64,000 bases of DNA from Comamonas koreensis (GTDB lineage Bacteria > Pseudomonadota > Gammaproteobacteria > Burkholderiales > Burkholderiaceae_C): the NCBI RefSeq assembly GCF_014076495.1, contig NZ_CP043575.1, forward strand, positions 930,001 through 994,000, in the 5' to 3' direction. The position numbers and the translations under genes were made by a program. Position 1 is the stretch's first letter; the number at the start of each line of letters is the position of its first letter. Below, piece by piece: positions 47,902 to 57,229 of this stretch. The notes beneath the pieces are model-generated. The model did no database searches. It saw only the letters and a program-made list of their open reading frames with translations, and was not told where the DNA came from.

Positions 47902-48242
47902 GCCAGGACGACTGGGATCTGCTCTACCAGCTCACCGCCATCGTGGGCCTGACCGTCATCACCGTGGTCACCCGCGCGTTCTTCATGATCCCGAAGAACG
48001 AACTGCCCTTGCCCGACTGGCTCAAGCGCGGCCTCAAATACGCGCCGCTGGCCGCGTTGATGGCCGTCATTGCCCCCGAGCTGTTGATGGTCAAGGGCGA
48101 GCTGACCGACACCTTGCTCGATGCCCGCATTCCGGCGGTGATCTGCGCGACCATCTATTACTTCAAAAAGCGCGGCATCCTGGGCACGATTGTGGTGGGC
48201 ATGGCGGTCTACCTGCCGCTGCATATCGCCCTGGGCTGGTAA
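47898..48242 (+). CDS. azlD: AzlD domain transporter subunit
   Basis: 114 residues, about four helices, including VITVVTRAFFMIP and LKYAPLAALMAVIAPELL, typical of AzlD. It forms the small partner of AzlC. ATGA overlap with azlC. Confidence 0.9.
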   Translation: MSQDDWDLLYQLTAIVGLTVITVVTRAFFMIPKNELPLPDWLKRGLKYAPLAALMAVIAPELLMVKGELTDTLLDARIPAVICATIYYFKKRGILGTIVVGMAVYLPLHIALGW

Positions 48243-48371
48243 GCCGGGGCGGAGAGACGCGAGCGCGACCCGCTGCTTGGGGCGGGCTGGGCAGGCCTCT
48301 ACAATGGCGGCCATGCGCAGGCCCTTGCATGGCGCGCGCCCCAGTTTCTAGACTCTTTGGTAGCCATTCCC

Positions 48372-49565
48372 ATGAACATCCTTCGTTTCTCCGACCTGTG
48401 TGCCCAAGGCAAGGTGCAAGGCCAACGCGTTTTTATCCGCTCCGATCTGAATGTGCCGCTCAACGATGCCGGCGAGATCACCGAAGACACGCGCGTGCGT
48501 GCGTCGGTGCCTGCGATCGAGATGGCGCTCAAGGCTGGCGCCGCCGTGATGGTGACCAGCCACCTGGGCCGCCCCACCGAGGGCGCGTTCCAGCCCGAGG
48601 ACTCGCTCGCCCCGGTGGCGCAACGTCTGGCGCAGCTGCTGGGCCGCGAGGTGCCGCTGATCGCGGACTGGGTTGACGGTGTCACCGTGGCCCCCGGCCA
48701 GGTCGTGATGCTGGAGAACTGCCGCAGCAATGTCGGCGAGAAGAAGAACCTGCCGGCGCTGGCGCAAAAGCTCGCCCAGCTGTGCGACATCTATGTGAAC
48801 GACGCCTTTGGCACGGCCCACCGCGCCGAATGCACGACCTACGGCATTGCCGAGTACGCCAAGATCGCCTGCGCCGGCCCGCTGCTGTCGGCCGAGATCG
48901 ATGCCATCACCAAGGCACTGGCCGCGCCGGCGCGTCCGCTGGTCGCCATCGTCGCGGGCTCCAAGGTCTCGACCAAGCTGACCATCCTGCAGGCGCTGTC
49001 CAGCAAGGTAGACCAGCTGATCGTCGGCGGCGGCATTGCCAACACCTTCATGCTGGCGGCAGGCCTGAACATCGGCAAGTCGCTGGCCGAGGCCGACCTG
49101 GTGGGTGACGCCAAGGCCGTGATCGATGCCATGGCCGCACGCGGCGCCGATGTGCCGATTCCGACCGATGTGGTGGTGGCCAAGACCTTTGCGGCCGACG
49201 CAGAGGCGACCATCAAGCGCGCCACCGACGTGGCCGATGACGACCTGATCCTCGATATCGGCCCCGAGACGGCCGCCCGCCTGGCCGAGCAGCTCAAGAA
49301 GGCCGGCACCATCGTCTGGAACGGCCCGGTGGGCGTGTTCGAGTTCGATGCGTTTGCGCATGGCACCGAAACCCTGGCCCAGGCCATTGCCCAGTCGCCC
49401 GCCTTCAGCATTGCCGGTGGCGGTGATACCTTGGCCGCCATTGCCAAGTACGGCATCGAGGACAAGATTGGTTATATCTCCACTGGCGGCGGTGCCTTTT
49501 TGGAAGTATTGGAAGGCAAGACCTTGCCAGCTTTCGAGATTCTGCAAAAACGCGCGGCAGGCTGA
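48372..49565 (+). CDS. pgk: Phosphoglycerate kinase
   Basis: 397 residues. Starts [20 protein letters not shown], then [22 protein letters not shown] and the nucleotide-binding [17 protein letters not shown], with C-terminal [16 protein letters not shown]. It converts 1,3-bisphosphoglycerate and ADP to 3-phosphoglycerate and ATP. ATG 48372 matches the family start. Confidence 0.98.
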   Translation: MNILRFSDLCAQGKVQGQRVFIRSDLNVPLNDAGEITEDTRVRASVPAIEMALKAGAAVMVTSHLGRPTEGAFQPEDSLAPVAQRLAQLLGREVPLIADWVDGVTVAPGQVVMLENCRSNVGEKKNLPALAQKLAQLCDIYVNDAFGTAHRAECTTYGIAEYAKIACAGPLLSAEIDAITKALAAPARPLVAIVAGSKVSTKLTILQALSSKVDQLIVGGGIANTFMLAAGLNIGKSLAEADLVGDAKAVIDAMAARGADVPIPTDVVVAKTFAADAEATIKRATDVADDDLILDIGPETAARLAEQLKKAGTIVWNGPVGVFEFDAFAHGTETLAQAIAQSPAFSIAGGGDTLAAIAKYGIEDKIGYISTGGGAFLEVLEGKTLPAFEILQKRAAG

Positions 49566-49593
49566 GCTTATTCAGTGGACAAATGGCGTTTCT

Positions 49594-49639
49594 AAAGTGT
49601 GAGCAAAAACAACAAAATGCGTGGCTCTGCTCGCACTTT
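49594..49639. promoter_or_regulatory. Long inverted repeat upstream of the lipoprotein pair
   Basis: AAAGTGTGAGCA (49594-49605) pairs with TGCTCGCACTTT (49628-49639) with one wobble, around a 22-nt AC-rich centre. There is no T run. It lies 28 bp after pgk and about 100 bp before the next gene, so it may be an mRNA end structure or an operator. Confidence 0.45.
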
Positions 49640-49738
49640 GGATCGTTTCACTTGTCTTGGTAGCACCACATCTACAACAATGGATGCAAGCCTGGGCGGG
49701 TGTTGGCCCGTCGGCTATCTAATTCCGAGGAGGGAAAC

Positions 49739-50377
49739 ATGGCTTTGAAAAAGACCATCGGAGCGGCGGCGCTGGCAAGCGCCGTGCTTGCGTTGACGGG
49801 TTGCGCGGTAGAGGCGCCCGTTCCATACGGCGCCAACTATGCGCAACCAACCCAGATGAAGGTCCGCGCAGCGGGCCACTGGGACCTGATGGCCAGCGAA
49901 GTGGTGGCCGACACGCTGGCGACGCTGGAGCGCAATGGTCTGAACGCCAAGACGCCTTTGTATGTGGCCCTGCCACAGAACGCCAGCGCCTTTGACAGCG
50001 TGTTCCACGACCTGGTCGTGACCAAGCTGGTGCAGCATGGCGCATCGGTCTACACCACCCCCGGCCAGCAGCTCGAAGTGAGCTACGACGCCAAGGTCGT
50101 GCACCACAACCTGCAGCAAGCGGGCAACTGGGCCTATGAAGGCGACAACGGCCAGGTCGTCGCTGGCGTGAGCCCGACCATCGGCACCGACTACCAGGCC
50201 GCCACCATCGCAGGCGCCCCGGCATACTCCGAAGTGCTGCTGACCACCACGGTGCTGCGCCAGGGCCAGTATGTCGCGCGCAAGTCCAATGTCTACTATG
50301 TTGACAATGCCACCGTCGGCCAGTTCGCCAAGACCGAAGCCTACCGCGCCGTCAACATGAAGGTGGTGAACAAATGA
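49739..50377 (+). CDS. Lipoprotein of unknown function
   Basis: 212 residues. Lipobox LTGC with lipidated Cys22; AGGAGGG precedes the ATG by about 5 nt. The mature part is soluble, with a WDLMASEVVADTL start and an even alpha/beta mix. It is linked by a four-base ATGA overlap to the FlgO-like gene and may form a pair with it. No family is firmly recognised. Confidence 0.75.
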   Translation: MALKKTIGAAALASAVLALTGCAVEAPVPYGANYAQPTQMKVRAAGHWDLMASEVVADTLATLERNGLNAKTPLYVALPQNASAFDSVFHDLVVTKLVQHGASVYTTPGQQLEVSYDAKVVHHNLQQAGNWAYEGDNGQVVAGVSPTIGTDYQAATIAGAPAYSEVLLTTTVLRQGQYVARKSNVYYVDNATVGQFAKTEAYRAVNMKVVNK

Positions 50378-50952
50378 TGCGGCGTCTGACCACCCTGGCC
50401 GCTGTGGCCTCTGCCGCTGTGCTGGCCGGTTGCGCCAGCTGGAGCGATCCTGCCCAGCCCGTGAGCACGGTGCGCAGCGAGCCGACCTACCAGGCTGCGG
50501 ACGCCAGCGTCTTCCTGGCCAACAGCCAGGATGCGATCAACAAGCTGACCGCCTCGGTCGCGCCCCAGTCGACCGGTACCGGCCCCGTGCTGGTGGCCAC
50601 CGTGGTCAATGTGAACAACATGGGCGCCTCGTCGCCACTGGGCCGCACCTTGTCCGAGATCTACGCCAACCAGATGGCCGCCCGTGGCTTCCACGTCAAG
50701 GAAGTCAAGCTGCGCACCGATCTGTATGTGCGCGAAGGCACCGGCGAGCTGCTGCTGTCGCGCGAGATGCGCGACATTGCCCGCAGCCAGAACGCCTCGA
50801 TGGTGCTGGTCGGCACCTTCTCGCCCGCTGCCAACTTCACCTACGTCAGCCTCAAGCTGGTGCGTACCGAAGACAGCCGCATCCTGTCGGGCTATGACTA
50901 TGCCTTGCCCAATGACCGCGATGTGACCCGTTTGCTGAACGCGCCTCGCTGA
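50374..50952 (+). CDS. FlgO family lipoprotein
   Basis: 192 residues. Lipobox LAGC (Cys21); the body resembles the FlgO domain (SPLGRTLSEIYANQMAARGFHVKEVKLR; RDIARSQNASMVLVGTFSPAANFTYVSLKLV). FlgO is an outer-membrane lipoprotein of Vibrio flagella, but no flagellar gene is nearby, so a general envelope role is more likely. Coupled to the preceding gene. Confidence 0.8.
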   Translation: MMRRLTTLAAVASAAVLAGCASWSDPAQPVSTVRSEPTYQAADASVFLANSQDAINKLTASVAPQSTGTGPVLVATVVNVNNMGASSPLGRTLSEIYANQMAARGFHVKEVKLRTDLYVREGTGELLLSREMRDIARSQNASMVLVGTFSPAANFTYVSLKLVRTEDSRILSGYDYALPNDRDVTRLLNAPR

Positions 50953-51305
50953 TCCACCACCGGGCCGCCGCCCGGTTGGAACAAAGAACGCACTCCCCTT
51001 GGGGCAGTGCGTTTTTTTATGGCCGGATCGGCCAGCGTTGACAGCCTCCACAGCGGGCTGGCAGAATCCAGCCTCCCTCCTGGCGCGACATTCGATCCGG
51101 TTGGCCTGCGTGTTTCCCAGACCCGCTGCCGGCTTCAGGTTTTCCAGTCCCGATCTGCGCGCCTGCGTGCTTTTTGCACACCTCCCCGCCAACTCCGCGT
51201 TGGCACACTTTTGATGGATCAGGTGCCGAGCCTTGCTGTTCGGCGCCACGGCATCCGTCTGCCCTTTCCTATCCCTCTCTCACACTCTCACGTCTGGAGC
51301 TTCGA
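50953..51305. other. Intergenic region after the FlgO-like gene
   Basis: A 353-bp gap. It holds the terminator at 50987-51018; the remaining 290 bp show no gene or distinct motif apart from the GGAG site of the following DUF2165 gene. Confidence 0.5.
50987..51018 (+). terminator. Rho-independent terminator of the lipoprotein pair
   Basis: AACGCACT (50987-50994) with CCCCTTGGGG inside pairs with AGTGCGTT (51006-51013), continuing into seven T. Confidence 0.88.
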
Positions 51306-51824
51306 ATGATGATTCGTCTGTCCAAGTCCGCCCTGGTGCTGGCCATGGCTTTCTTCGCCACCTTGGTGGCTTTTGGCAATATCACCGACTACGCCACCAA
51401 CTTTGCCTTTGTGCACCATGTGTTCCTGATGGACACCACCTTCCCCGGTAACAGCATCCTCTACCGCGCCATCGATGCGGAATGGATCCACCACCTGGGC
51501 TATGCCGGCATCATTGCGCTGGAGACACTGACAGCGCTGCTGTGCTGGGTTGGCGGCAGCCAGCTCTTGCGCGCCCGCCATGCCGATGCGGCCGGTTTTC
51601 GCGCTGCCAAAAAATGGGCGATTGCCGGGCTGACCCTGGGCTTTCTCACCTGGCAGGTGGGCTTTATGTCGGTGGGCGGTGAGTGGTTTGGCATGTGGAT
51701 GTCCAAAGAGTGGAATGGCGTGCCCGATGCCTTCCGCTTCTTTATCACCTTGCTGCTGGTGCTGGTCTACCTGACGATGGACAACGACAGCCTGGCCCCG
51801 CCTGCGCAGTCCGCAGGCCGCTGA
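51306..51824 (+). CDS. DUF2165 family membrane protein
   Basis: 172 residues, about four membrane helices. LVAFGNITDYATNFAFVHHVFLMDTTFPGN and VGGEWFGMWMSKEWNG are typical of DUF2165, a family of small inner-membrane proteins of unknown role. Two adjacent ATGs (51306, 51309); GGAG lies 6-9 nt upstream. It converges with an EamA gene. Confidence 0.88.
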   Translation: MMIRLSKSALVLAMAFFATLVAFGNITDYATNFAFVHHVFLMDTTFPGNSILYRAIDAEWIHHLGYAGIIALETLTALLCWVGGSQLLRARHADAAGFRAAKKWAIAGLTLGFLTWQVGFMSVGGEWFGMWMSKEWNGVPDAFRFFITLLLVLVYLTMDNDSLAPPAQSAGR

Positions 51825-51854
51825 TTCAGCGACGTAGGATCGCTTTGTGCTGGC

Positions 51855-52739
51855 TCAGCGGCGCGCCCGGCTGGGCCAGAGCACCGAGGCGATGGCCAGC
51901 ACCATCAAGGCCACCGCCGTCCAGTCCTGCCAGTGCAGGATCTCGCCCAGCCACCAGGCGCCGCTGAAGACGCCCAGCACGGGGATCAGCATCACACTCA
52001 AAGTGGACGCCAGCGGCGGCAGGGTGCGCACCAGAAAGAACCAGGCCACCTGGGCAAAGCCGATCACCAGCACCGCATTGAACAGGATGGTGCCCCAGGC
52101 GATGGGGTCAGGCGCATGCCAGCGCGGGCGCTCCAGCAGCGTGGCCAGCAGGCACAGGCAGCCGGTGGTCATCACGGTCATCCAGAAGGCCAGGGTCAAG
52201 GTGGGCGCGGGGATGCGGGTGCGGCGCAGCAGCTGGGTGCCCAACGCCCAGCTGGCCGCTGCCAGCAGCATCAGCGCCACGCCCGTGGGCTTGCCGCCCA
52301 GCTTGTCCATCTCGTTCCACAGCAGCAGCAACACGCCGCCGGCGGCAGCGGCTACGCCCAGCCAGGCGCGCGGCGGCAGCCGGTCACTGAAGAACAGTGC
52401 GCCCAGCGCTGCTGAAAAAATAGGCATGGTGTAGCCCAGGATCGCCGCCCGGCCGCTGGGCAGCAGCGGAATCGCCACAATGATCAGCGTGTGCCACATC
52501 ACCATGTTGAAAAAGCCCAGCACCACGAGCGGCCCCCAGTAGCGCCGCTCCAGCCGGAAGGGCACCTTGAGCACCAGCAGGCCCAACGCCAGCAGCGGCA
52601 GGCCGATCAGCATTGACAGCGCGCGAAAGCTCAGTGGCGGGAAGTGCTGCACCCCCGTCTTCATCACCGGCCAATTCAGCCCCCAGACCAGGGTCAGCAG
52701 GCACAGGATCACCAGTTGTTGTCGCGACAGGGTAGGCAT
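51855..52739 (-). CDS. EamA family (DMT) transporter
   Basis: 294 residues, ten predicted helices in two five-helix EamA repeats ([26 protein letters not shown] at the start; [21 protein letters not shown] at the end). The family exports amino acids or other small metabolites; substrate unknown. ATG 52739 begins the conserved first helix; a much longer frame runs upstream but covers pyrF on the other strand. A second, only distantly similar EamA gene lies at 54816-55757. Confidence 0.9.
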   Translation of the reverse strand: MPTLSRQQLVILCLLTLVWGLNWPVMKTGVQHFPPLSFRALSMLIGLPLLALGLLVLKVPFRLERRYWGPLVVLGFFNMVMWHTLIIVAIPLLPSGRAAILGYTMPIFSAALGALFFSDRLPPRAWLGVAAAAGGVLLLLWNEMDKLGGKPTGVALMLLAAASWALGTQLLRRTRIPAPTLTLAFWMTVMTTGCLCLLATLLERPRWHAPDPIAWGTILFNAVLVIGFAQVAWFFLVRTLPPLASTLSVMLIPVLGVFSGAWWLGEILHWQDWTAVALMVLAIASVLWPSRARR

Positions 52740-52823
52740 GGGGCGCGATTGTGCCTGCAATCCCCGTGCGACGCAGTCAGCTCTGCGAAGGCCCTGGCAC
52801 GGCCAGCTTTTACAATAGCGCCC

Positions 52824-53645
52824 ATGCCTTTTATCGACCAGCTGCGCGCCGCAGCCACCCAAAACAACTCCATGCTGTGCGTGGGCCTGGATCCGGAGCC
52901 CAGCCGTTTTCCCGCCGCGATGCGCGGCGATGCCAGCAAGATCTATGATTTTTGCGCAGCCATCGTCGATGCCACCCATGACCTGGTCAACAGCTTCAAG
53001 CCGCAGATCGCCTACTTTGCAGCGCACCGCGCCGAGGACCAGCTGGAAAAGCTGATGGCCCATATGCGCCGCGTGGCTCCCCAGGTGCCGGTGATTCTCG
53101 ATGCCAAGCGCGGCGACATCGGCTCGACCGCCGAGCAGTACGCCAAGGAAGCCTTTGAGCGCTATGGGGCGGACGCGGTGACCTTGTCGCCCTTCATGGG
53201 CTTTGACTCCATCACGCCCTACCTGAAGTACGAGGGCAAGGGCGCCTTCTTGCTGTGCCGCACCTCCAACCCCGGTGGGGACGACCTGCAGGCCCAGACC
53301 CTGGCCGATGTGCCCGGCCAGCCGCAGATGTTCGAGCATGTGGCGCGCCTGGCCCAGGGCCCCTGGAACACCAATGGCCAGCTCGGCCTGGTCGTCGGTG
53401 CCACCCGCCCGCAAGAGATCGAGCGTGTGCGCGCCGTCGCCCCCCACCTGCCGCTGCTGATTCCCGGCGTCGGTGCGCAGGGTGGTGATGCGGTGGCCAC
53501 CGTCAAGGCGGCCCGCATTGGCGGCGGCCCGATCATCATCAACTCTTCGCGCGCCATTTTGTATGCGAGCAGCGGCGACGACTTTGCCAGCGCGGCGCGC
53601 GCCGCTGCGATCCAGACCCGCGACCTGCTCAACGCGGTCGATTGA
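52824..53645 (+). CDS. pyrF: Orotidine-5'-phosphate decarboxylase
   Basis: 273 residues, the longer type 2 form. The catalytic signature [18 protein letters not shown] is clear, with [14 protein letters not shown] and [11 protein letters not shown]. It makes UMP from OMP in pyrimidine synthesis. Divergent from the EamA gene; terminator downstream. Confidence 0.97.
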   Translation: MPFIDQLRAAATQNNSMLCVGLDPEPSRFPAAMRGDASKIYDFCAAIVDATHDLVNSFKPQIAYFAAHRAEDQLEKLMAHMRRVAPQVPVILDAKRGDIGSTAEQYAKEAFERYGADAVTLSPFMGFDSITPYLKYEGKGAFLLCRTSNPGGDDLQAQTLADVPGQPQMFEHVARLAQGPWNTNGQLGLVVGATRPQEIERVRAVAPHLPLLIPGVGAQGGDAVATVKAARIGGGPIIINSSRAILYASSGDDFASAARAAAIQTRDLLNAVD

Positions 53646-53667
53646 GCGGCTCCAGCGCCAGAACGAC

Positions 53668-53708
53668 AGGGTCCGTGCTGCACGCTGGCACGGGCCCTGC
53701 TTCTTTTT
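53668..53708 (+). terminator. Rho-independent terminator of pyrF
   Basis: AGGGTCCGTGC (53668-53678) pairs with GCACGGGCCCT (53688-53698, one G-U pair), then GCTTCTTTTT. Confidence 0.82.
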
Positions 53709-53797
53709 CCGGAATAGTGTGGAGGCTTCTTGGGCCAAGACACAATGCGCCTGCCGCTTTTCTTCTGACGCCTTTTCCACCGCCACAAGGACTTCCG

Positions 53798-54793
53798 ATG
53801 CTCCCTATGCTTTTTTCTCGCCCGCGCCGAAAGGCCTGCCTGGGTCTGCTGGCGCTGGCGGCCAGCATGGCGGCAGGCGCACAGGCGGCTGCGCACTACC
53901 CCACCAAGGCCATCTCCTTGGTGATTGCCTACCCGCCTGGCGGCAGCACCGATGCGGTGGGCCGCATGGTCGGCACCGAACTGGCGCAGCGGCTCAAGCA
54001 GCCGGTGGTCATCGAGAACCTGGGCGGTGCCGGTGGCGCCATCGGTGCGCAAAAGGTGGCCCGGGCGCCGGCCGATGGATATACCTTGCTGCTGTCGGCC
54101 AACAACGAGATGGCGATTGCGCCGCTGATCAACAAGGCCATCAAGTACCGGGTGTTCAAGGATTTCACGCCGATCAGCCTGGTGGCGACCCAGCCCATGG
54201 TGCTGGTTGCCTCGCAGTCCAGCGGCGTCAAGAACACGCAGGAGTTCCTCAGCCTGCTGCGCCAGAACCCCGGCAAGTACAGCTATGGCAGCTCGGGCGT
54301 GGGCACGGCGCTGCACATTGCTGGCGAGATGGTGCAGCAGGCCGGCAATGTGGCGATGACCCATGTGCCCTACAAGGGCGTGGCACCGCTGACCAATGAC
54401 CTGCTGGGCGGCAGCCTGGATTTTGGCGTGTTTGTGCTGTCCTCGGGCCTGCCGCATATCCGCGCCGGCAAGGTGGTGGCGCTGGGCACGACCGAGGCCA
54501 AGCGCTCCAGCGTCACACCCGATATCCCGGCCTTGGCCGAGACCTCGGCGTTTGCGAGGGTCGATATCAACAGCTGGTTTGCGCTGATGGGCCCAGCCAA
54601 GTTGCCCCCGCAGGTGCAAAAGGCCTTGCGTGCGGCCATTGATGACATGCTGCAGTCCCCCAGCTTTCGCGCCAAGCTCGAAGCCAGTGGCAATGTGGTG
54701 GCTGCGCCCGGCCAGGACATGGGCGCCTTCTTGAAGGCCCAGGTGTCCAAGTACCAGCAGATCGTCGAGACCGCGAAGATCGAAGACCGCTGA
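53798..54793 (+). CDS. Bug family tripartite tricarboxylate transporter receptor
   Basis: 331 residues. A signal peptide ends near AQAAAHYP; then the Bug pattern YPTKAISLVIAYPPGGSTDAVGRMVG, VVIENLGGAGGAIGAQKVARAPADGYTLLL and HVPYKGVAPLTNDLLGG. Such periplasmic receptors are massively expanded in Comamonadaceae and Bordetella, usually away from their TctAB membrane partners, as here. Ligand unknown. Confidence 0.94.
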   Translation: MLPMLFSRPRRKACLGLLALAASMAAGAQAAAHYPTKAISLVIAYPPGGSTDAVGRMVGTELAQRLKQPVVIENLGGAGGAIGAQKVARAPADGYTLLLSANNEMAIAPLINKAIKYRVFKDFTPISLVATQPMVLVASQSSGVKNTQEFLSLLRQNPGKYSYGSSGVGTALHIAGEMVQQAGNVAMTHVPYKGVAPLTNDLLGGSLDFGVFVLSSGLPHIRAGKVVALGTTEAKRSSVTPDIPALAETSAFARVDINSWFALMGPAKLPPQVQKALRAAIDDMLQSPSFRAKLEASGNVVAAPGQDMGAFLKAQVSKYQQIVETAKIEDR

Positions 54794-54815
54794 GCGCGGT
54801 CTCCTTCGGCGCAGC

Positions 54816-55757
54816 TTAGCGCCGCGCCGCCTGCAGCCAGCGGCCGCCCCAGACCACGACCACCAGCGCCAGCACGACAAACACCGCGCCAGCCCATTGC
54901 CAGGCCGTCACCGTCTCGCCCAGCACCAGCATGCCGGTGGTCAGGCCAATGACCGGCACGCAGAGGCTGAAGGGCGCCACCCGGTTGGCCGAGTAGCGCT
55001 GGATCAGCTTGGTCCACAGCCCGTAGCCGACGATGGTGGCCACCCAGCCCAGGTAGGCGATCGACATCCAGGCCAGCCCGGGAATCTGCTGCCAGGTCTC
55101 TGCCTGCAGCCACTTGCCCACGCTGCCCTCGTCCAGTGCGGCGCTCAGCCCGATAAAGGGCAGAATCGGCATCAGGCTGCTCCAGGCGATAAAGCCCACC
55201 GGGTCGTAGCGGGCGTTTTCCTTTTGCGCCAGGCGCACCACCACGTTGGAGCAGGCCCAGGATGTGGCCGCGCACAGCACCAGCAGCAGGCCTGCCAAGG
55301 TGGTGCCACCAGCGCCATTGCTGCGCAGCTCATTGATCAGCAGGCAGGCCAGGCCGAGCGCGGCAATGCCCATGCCGGCCACCAGTGGGCGGCCGGGGCG
55401 CTCGCGCAGCAGCACCCAGGTCCACACGGCGGTGAGAAACACCTGGGTCTGCAGCACCACGCTGGCGAGCGACGCCGTCATGCCCACCTTGAGCGCGGTG
55501 AACAAGAAGCCAAACTGGCCCACGCCCTGCAGCAGGCCAAACAGCACCACCCAGCGCCAGTGCACGCGCGGCGGCTTGATGAACAGCACCAGCGGAAAGG
55601 CCGCGCAGAGGTAGCGCAGGGCGCCCAGCTCGAACGGGGTCAGGCTCTGCAGGCCCCATTTCATGATGACAAAGTTGATGCCCCAGACCACCACCACGAC
55701 CAGCGCCAAGGCGAGGTCCGTAGGGCGAAAGGGGACAGGGGAGCTGGAAGCGGACAT
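54816..55757 (-). CDS. EamA family (DMT) transporter
   Basis: 313 residues, ten helices in two EamA repeats (WGINFVIMKWGLQSLTPFELGALRYL; GETVTAWQWAGAVFVVLALVVV). Probably a metabolite exporter, substrate unknown. ATG 55757 was chosen; a GTG four codons upstream (55769) is possible. Confidence 0.9.
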   Translation of the reverse strand: MSASSSPVPFRPTDLALALVVVVVWGINFVIMKWGLQSLTPFELGALRYLCAAFPLVLFIKPPRVHWRWVVLFGLLQGVGQFGFLFTALKVGMTASLASVVLQTQVFLTAVWTWVLLRERPGRPLVAGMGIAALGLACLLINELRSNGAGGTTLAGLLLVLCAATSWACSNVVVRLAQKENARYDPVGFIAWSSLMPILPFIGLSAALDEGSVGKWLQAETWQQIPGLAWMSIAYLGWVATIVGYGLWTKLIQRYSANRVAPFSLCVPVIGLTTGMLVLGETVTAWQWAGAVFVVLALVVVVWGGRWLQAARR

Positions 55758-55901
55758 GGCTGGAGGCACTGGTGTGCGCAGCGCCGGATGTTATTCAAGG
55801 TTTTCCAGCAGTGTGCCAGCAAGCGCAGCTGCGTGCTGGCGCTGCGCTATTCAGCGCCGCTAGCACGGCCCAGCAAACCGCAGGTTTGCGGTTGAGACGA
55901 G

Positions 55902-55944
55902 GCACCCTGCCGCAGGCAGTACAACGTACGACAAGGCAGGGTGC
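55902..55944. repeat. Strong hairpin pair in the gap between the FAD oxidoreductase and EamA genes
   Basis: GCACCCTGCC (55902-55911) pairs perfectly with GGCAGGGTGC (55935-55944); just to the left AACCGCA and TGCGGTT around 55876-55893 form a second hairpin. Neither is followed by a T run on either strand. They may be a dispersed palindromic repeat or an mRNA end structure. Confidence 0.5.
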
Positions 55945-55987
55945 GTCCGGCCAGGTAACGACGTATCAAGGGTTGTGTTGGTGGCTC

Positions 55988-57187
55988 TCAGCGCAAATGG
56001 CGCGTGGGCGACAGAGCCTCAGGCTGCACACCCTGGCTCACCAGCGCCGGGTCCAGCGGCTCCTGCAAGGCCAGGTTGCGCGCCAGCAGGCCGTAGCCAT
56101 AGGCGCTCTGGATGCCATACCCGCCCTGCGCGGCCACCCACAGAAACTGCGGCACCTGGCCATCCCAGCCAATCACCATCTCGCCATCGGCGACAAAGGA
56201 GCGCAGGCCTGCCCAGCTGTGGCTGGGGCGGCGAATGTCGAAATGGCTGGCCTGCATGATGCGGTCAATGCCCTCGGCAATGTCCATCATCTCGGGCTGC
56301 ACATCATGCGGGTGGGTGGCATCGGCGTTGGCGGGCGAGCCCAGCAGCTGGCCGGCATCGGGCTTGAAGTACCACTGCTCGCCGATATCGATGACGGCCG
56401 GCCAGTGCTGGCCGTCCATGCCGGCGGGCATCGCAAAGGTAAAGGCACTGCGGCGCTTGGGCGTGAGGCCAATGGCAGCCGCTCCAGCCATCTGGCCCAG
56501 CTCATCGGCCCAGGCGCCGGCGGCGTTGACGACATGGCGGGCCTGCAGCTGGCGGCCATCGGCCAGGCTGATCTGCCAGTGGCCGGCGCTGGCATCCCAG
56601 TGTAGGCTGTGCACCCGGGCATCGTTCCACAGCTGGCCGCCGCGCCGGCGCATGCCCTTCAAAAAGCCCTGGTGCAGCGCATGCACATCGATATCGCGGG
56701 CGCCATCGTCGCTAAAGCCGGCTTCCAGCACCTCGGTGTTGAGCGCCGGCAAAAAGGCTTTCAGCGCGGCCTTGTCCAGCCAGCGCGCGCCGGGCGAATG
56801 CTGGCGTGCCTCGTCGTAGGCGGCTTGCAGCGCGGGCAACTGCGCGGGCGTTGCCACATACAGCACGCCGCGGGGGCTGACCAGCGCATGCTCGGCAAAG
56901 TCGGCCGGCGGCTGCTCGTAAAACTGGCGGCTGGCTCGGGTGAGCGCTTGCACCTGGGGTGGGCCATAGTGCTCTTCAAACAGCGCGGCCGAGCGGCCGG
57001 TGGTGTGGTAGCCGGGCTGGGATTCCTGCTCCAGCACCAGCACCTGGGCGCTGGTAGCCAGGTGCCAGGCGGTGGCGCTGCCGGCCATGCCGGCGCCGAT
57101 GACGACAAAATCCCAGACTGCCGGGCTGGCGGTGGCAGAAGCGGATGCGCTAGGGGAGGCCGAAGGGGAACTGTTGGGGGTTTCCAT
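55988..57187 (-). CDS. FAD-dependent oxidoreductase (DadA/glycine oxidase family)
   Basis: 399 residues. After a Ser/Ala/Pro-rich start of about 25 residues comes the dinucleotide-binding motif VVIGAGMAGSATAWHL, and the C-terminal region FLWVAAQGGYGIQSAYGYGLLA typical of the DAO family, which also includes D-amino-acid dehydrogenases. Substrate unknown. ATG 57187 is used; ATG 57196 is also possible. The gene is divergent from the sugar dehydrogenase, with only 42 bp between starts. Confidence 0.88.
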   Translation of the reverse strand: METPNSSPSASPSASASATASPAVWDFVVIGAGMAGSATAWHLATSAQVLVLEQESQPGYHTTGRSAALFEEHYGPPQVQALTRASRQFYEQPPADFAEHALVSPRGVLYVATPAQLPALQAAYDEARQHSPGARWLDKAALKAFLPALNTEVLEAGFSDDGARDIDVHALHQGFLKGMRRRGGQLWNDARVHSLHWDASAGHWQISLADGRQLQARHVVNAAGAWADELGQMAGAAAIGLTPKRRSAFTFAMPAGMDGQHWPAVIDIGEQWYFKPDAGQLLGSPANADATHPHDVQPEMMDIAEGIDRIMQASHFDIRRPSHSWAGLRSFVADGEMVIGWDGQVPQFLWVAAQGGYGIQSAYGYGLLARNLALQEPLDPALVSQGVQPEALSPTRHLR

Positions 57188-57229
57188 GGTCAGCATGGTA
57201 AGGTCAGAGGCACTTCGCAAAGGGCAAAC

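Noticed and set aside
52740..53786. N-terminal extension of the EamA frame through pyrF
   Set aside because: The upstream part lies opposite pyrF and ends the conserved first helix far too late; ATG 52739 fits the family.
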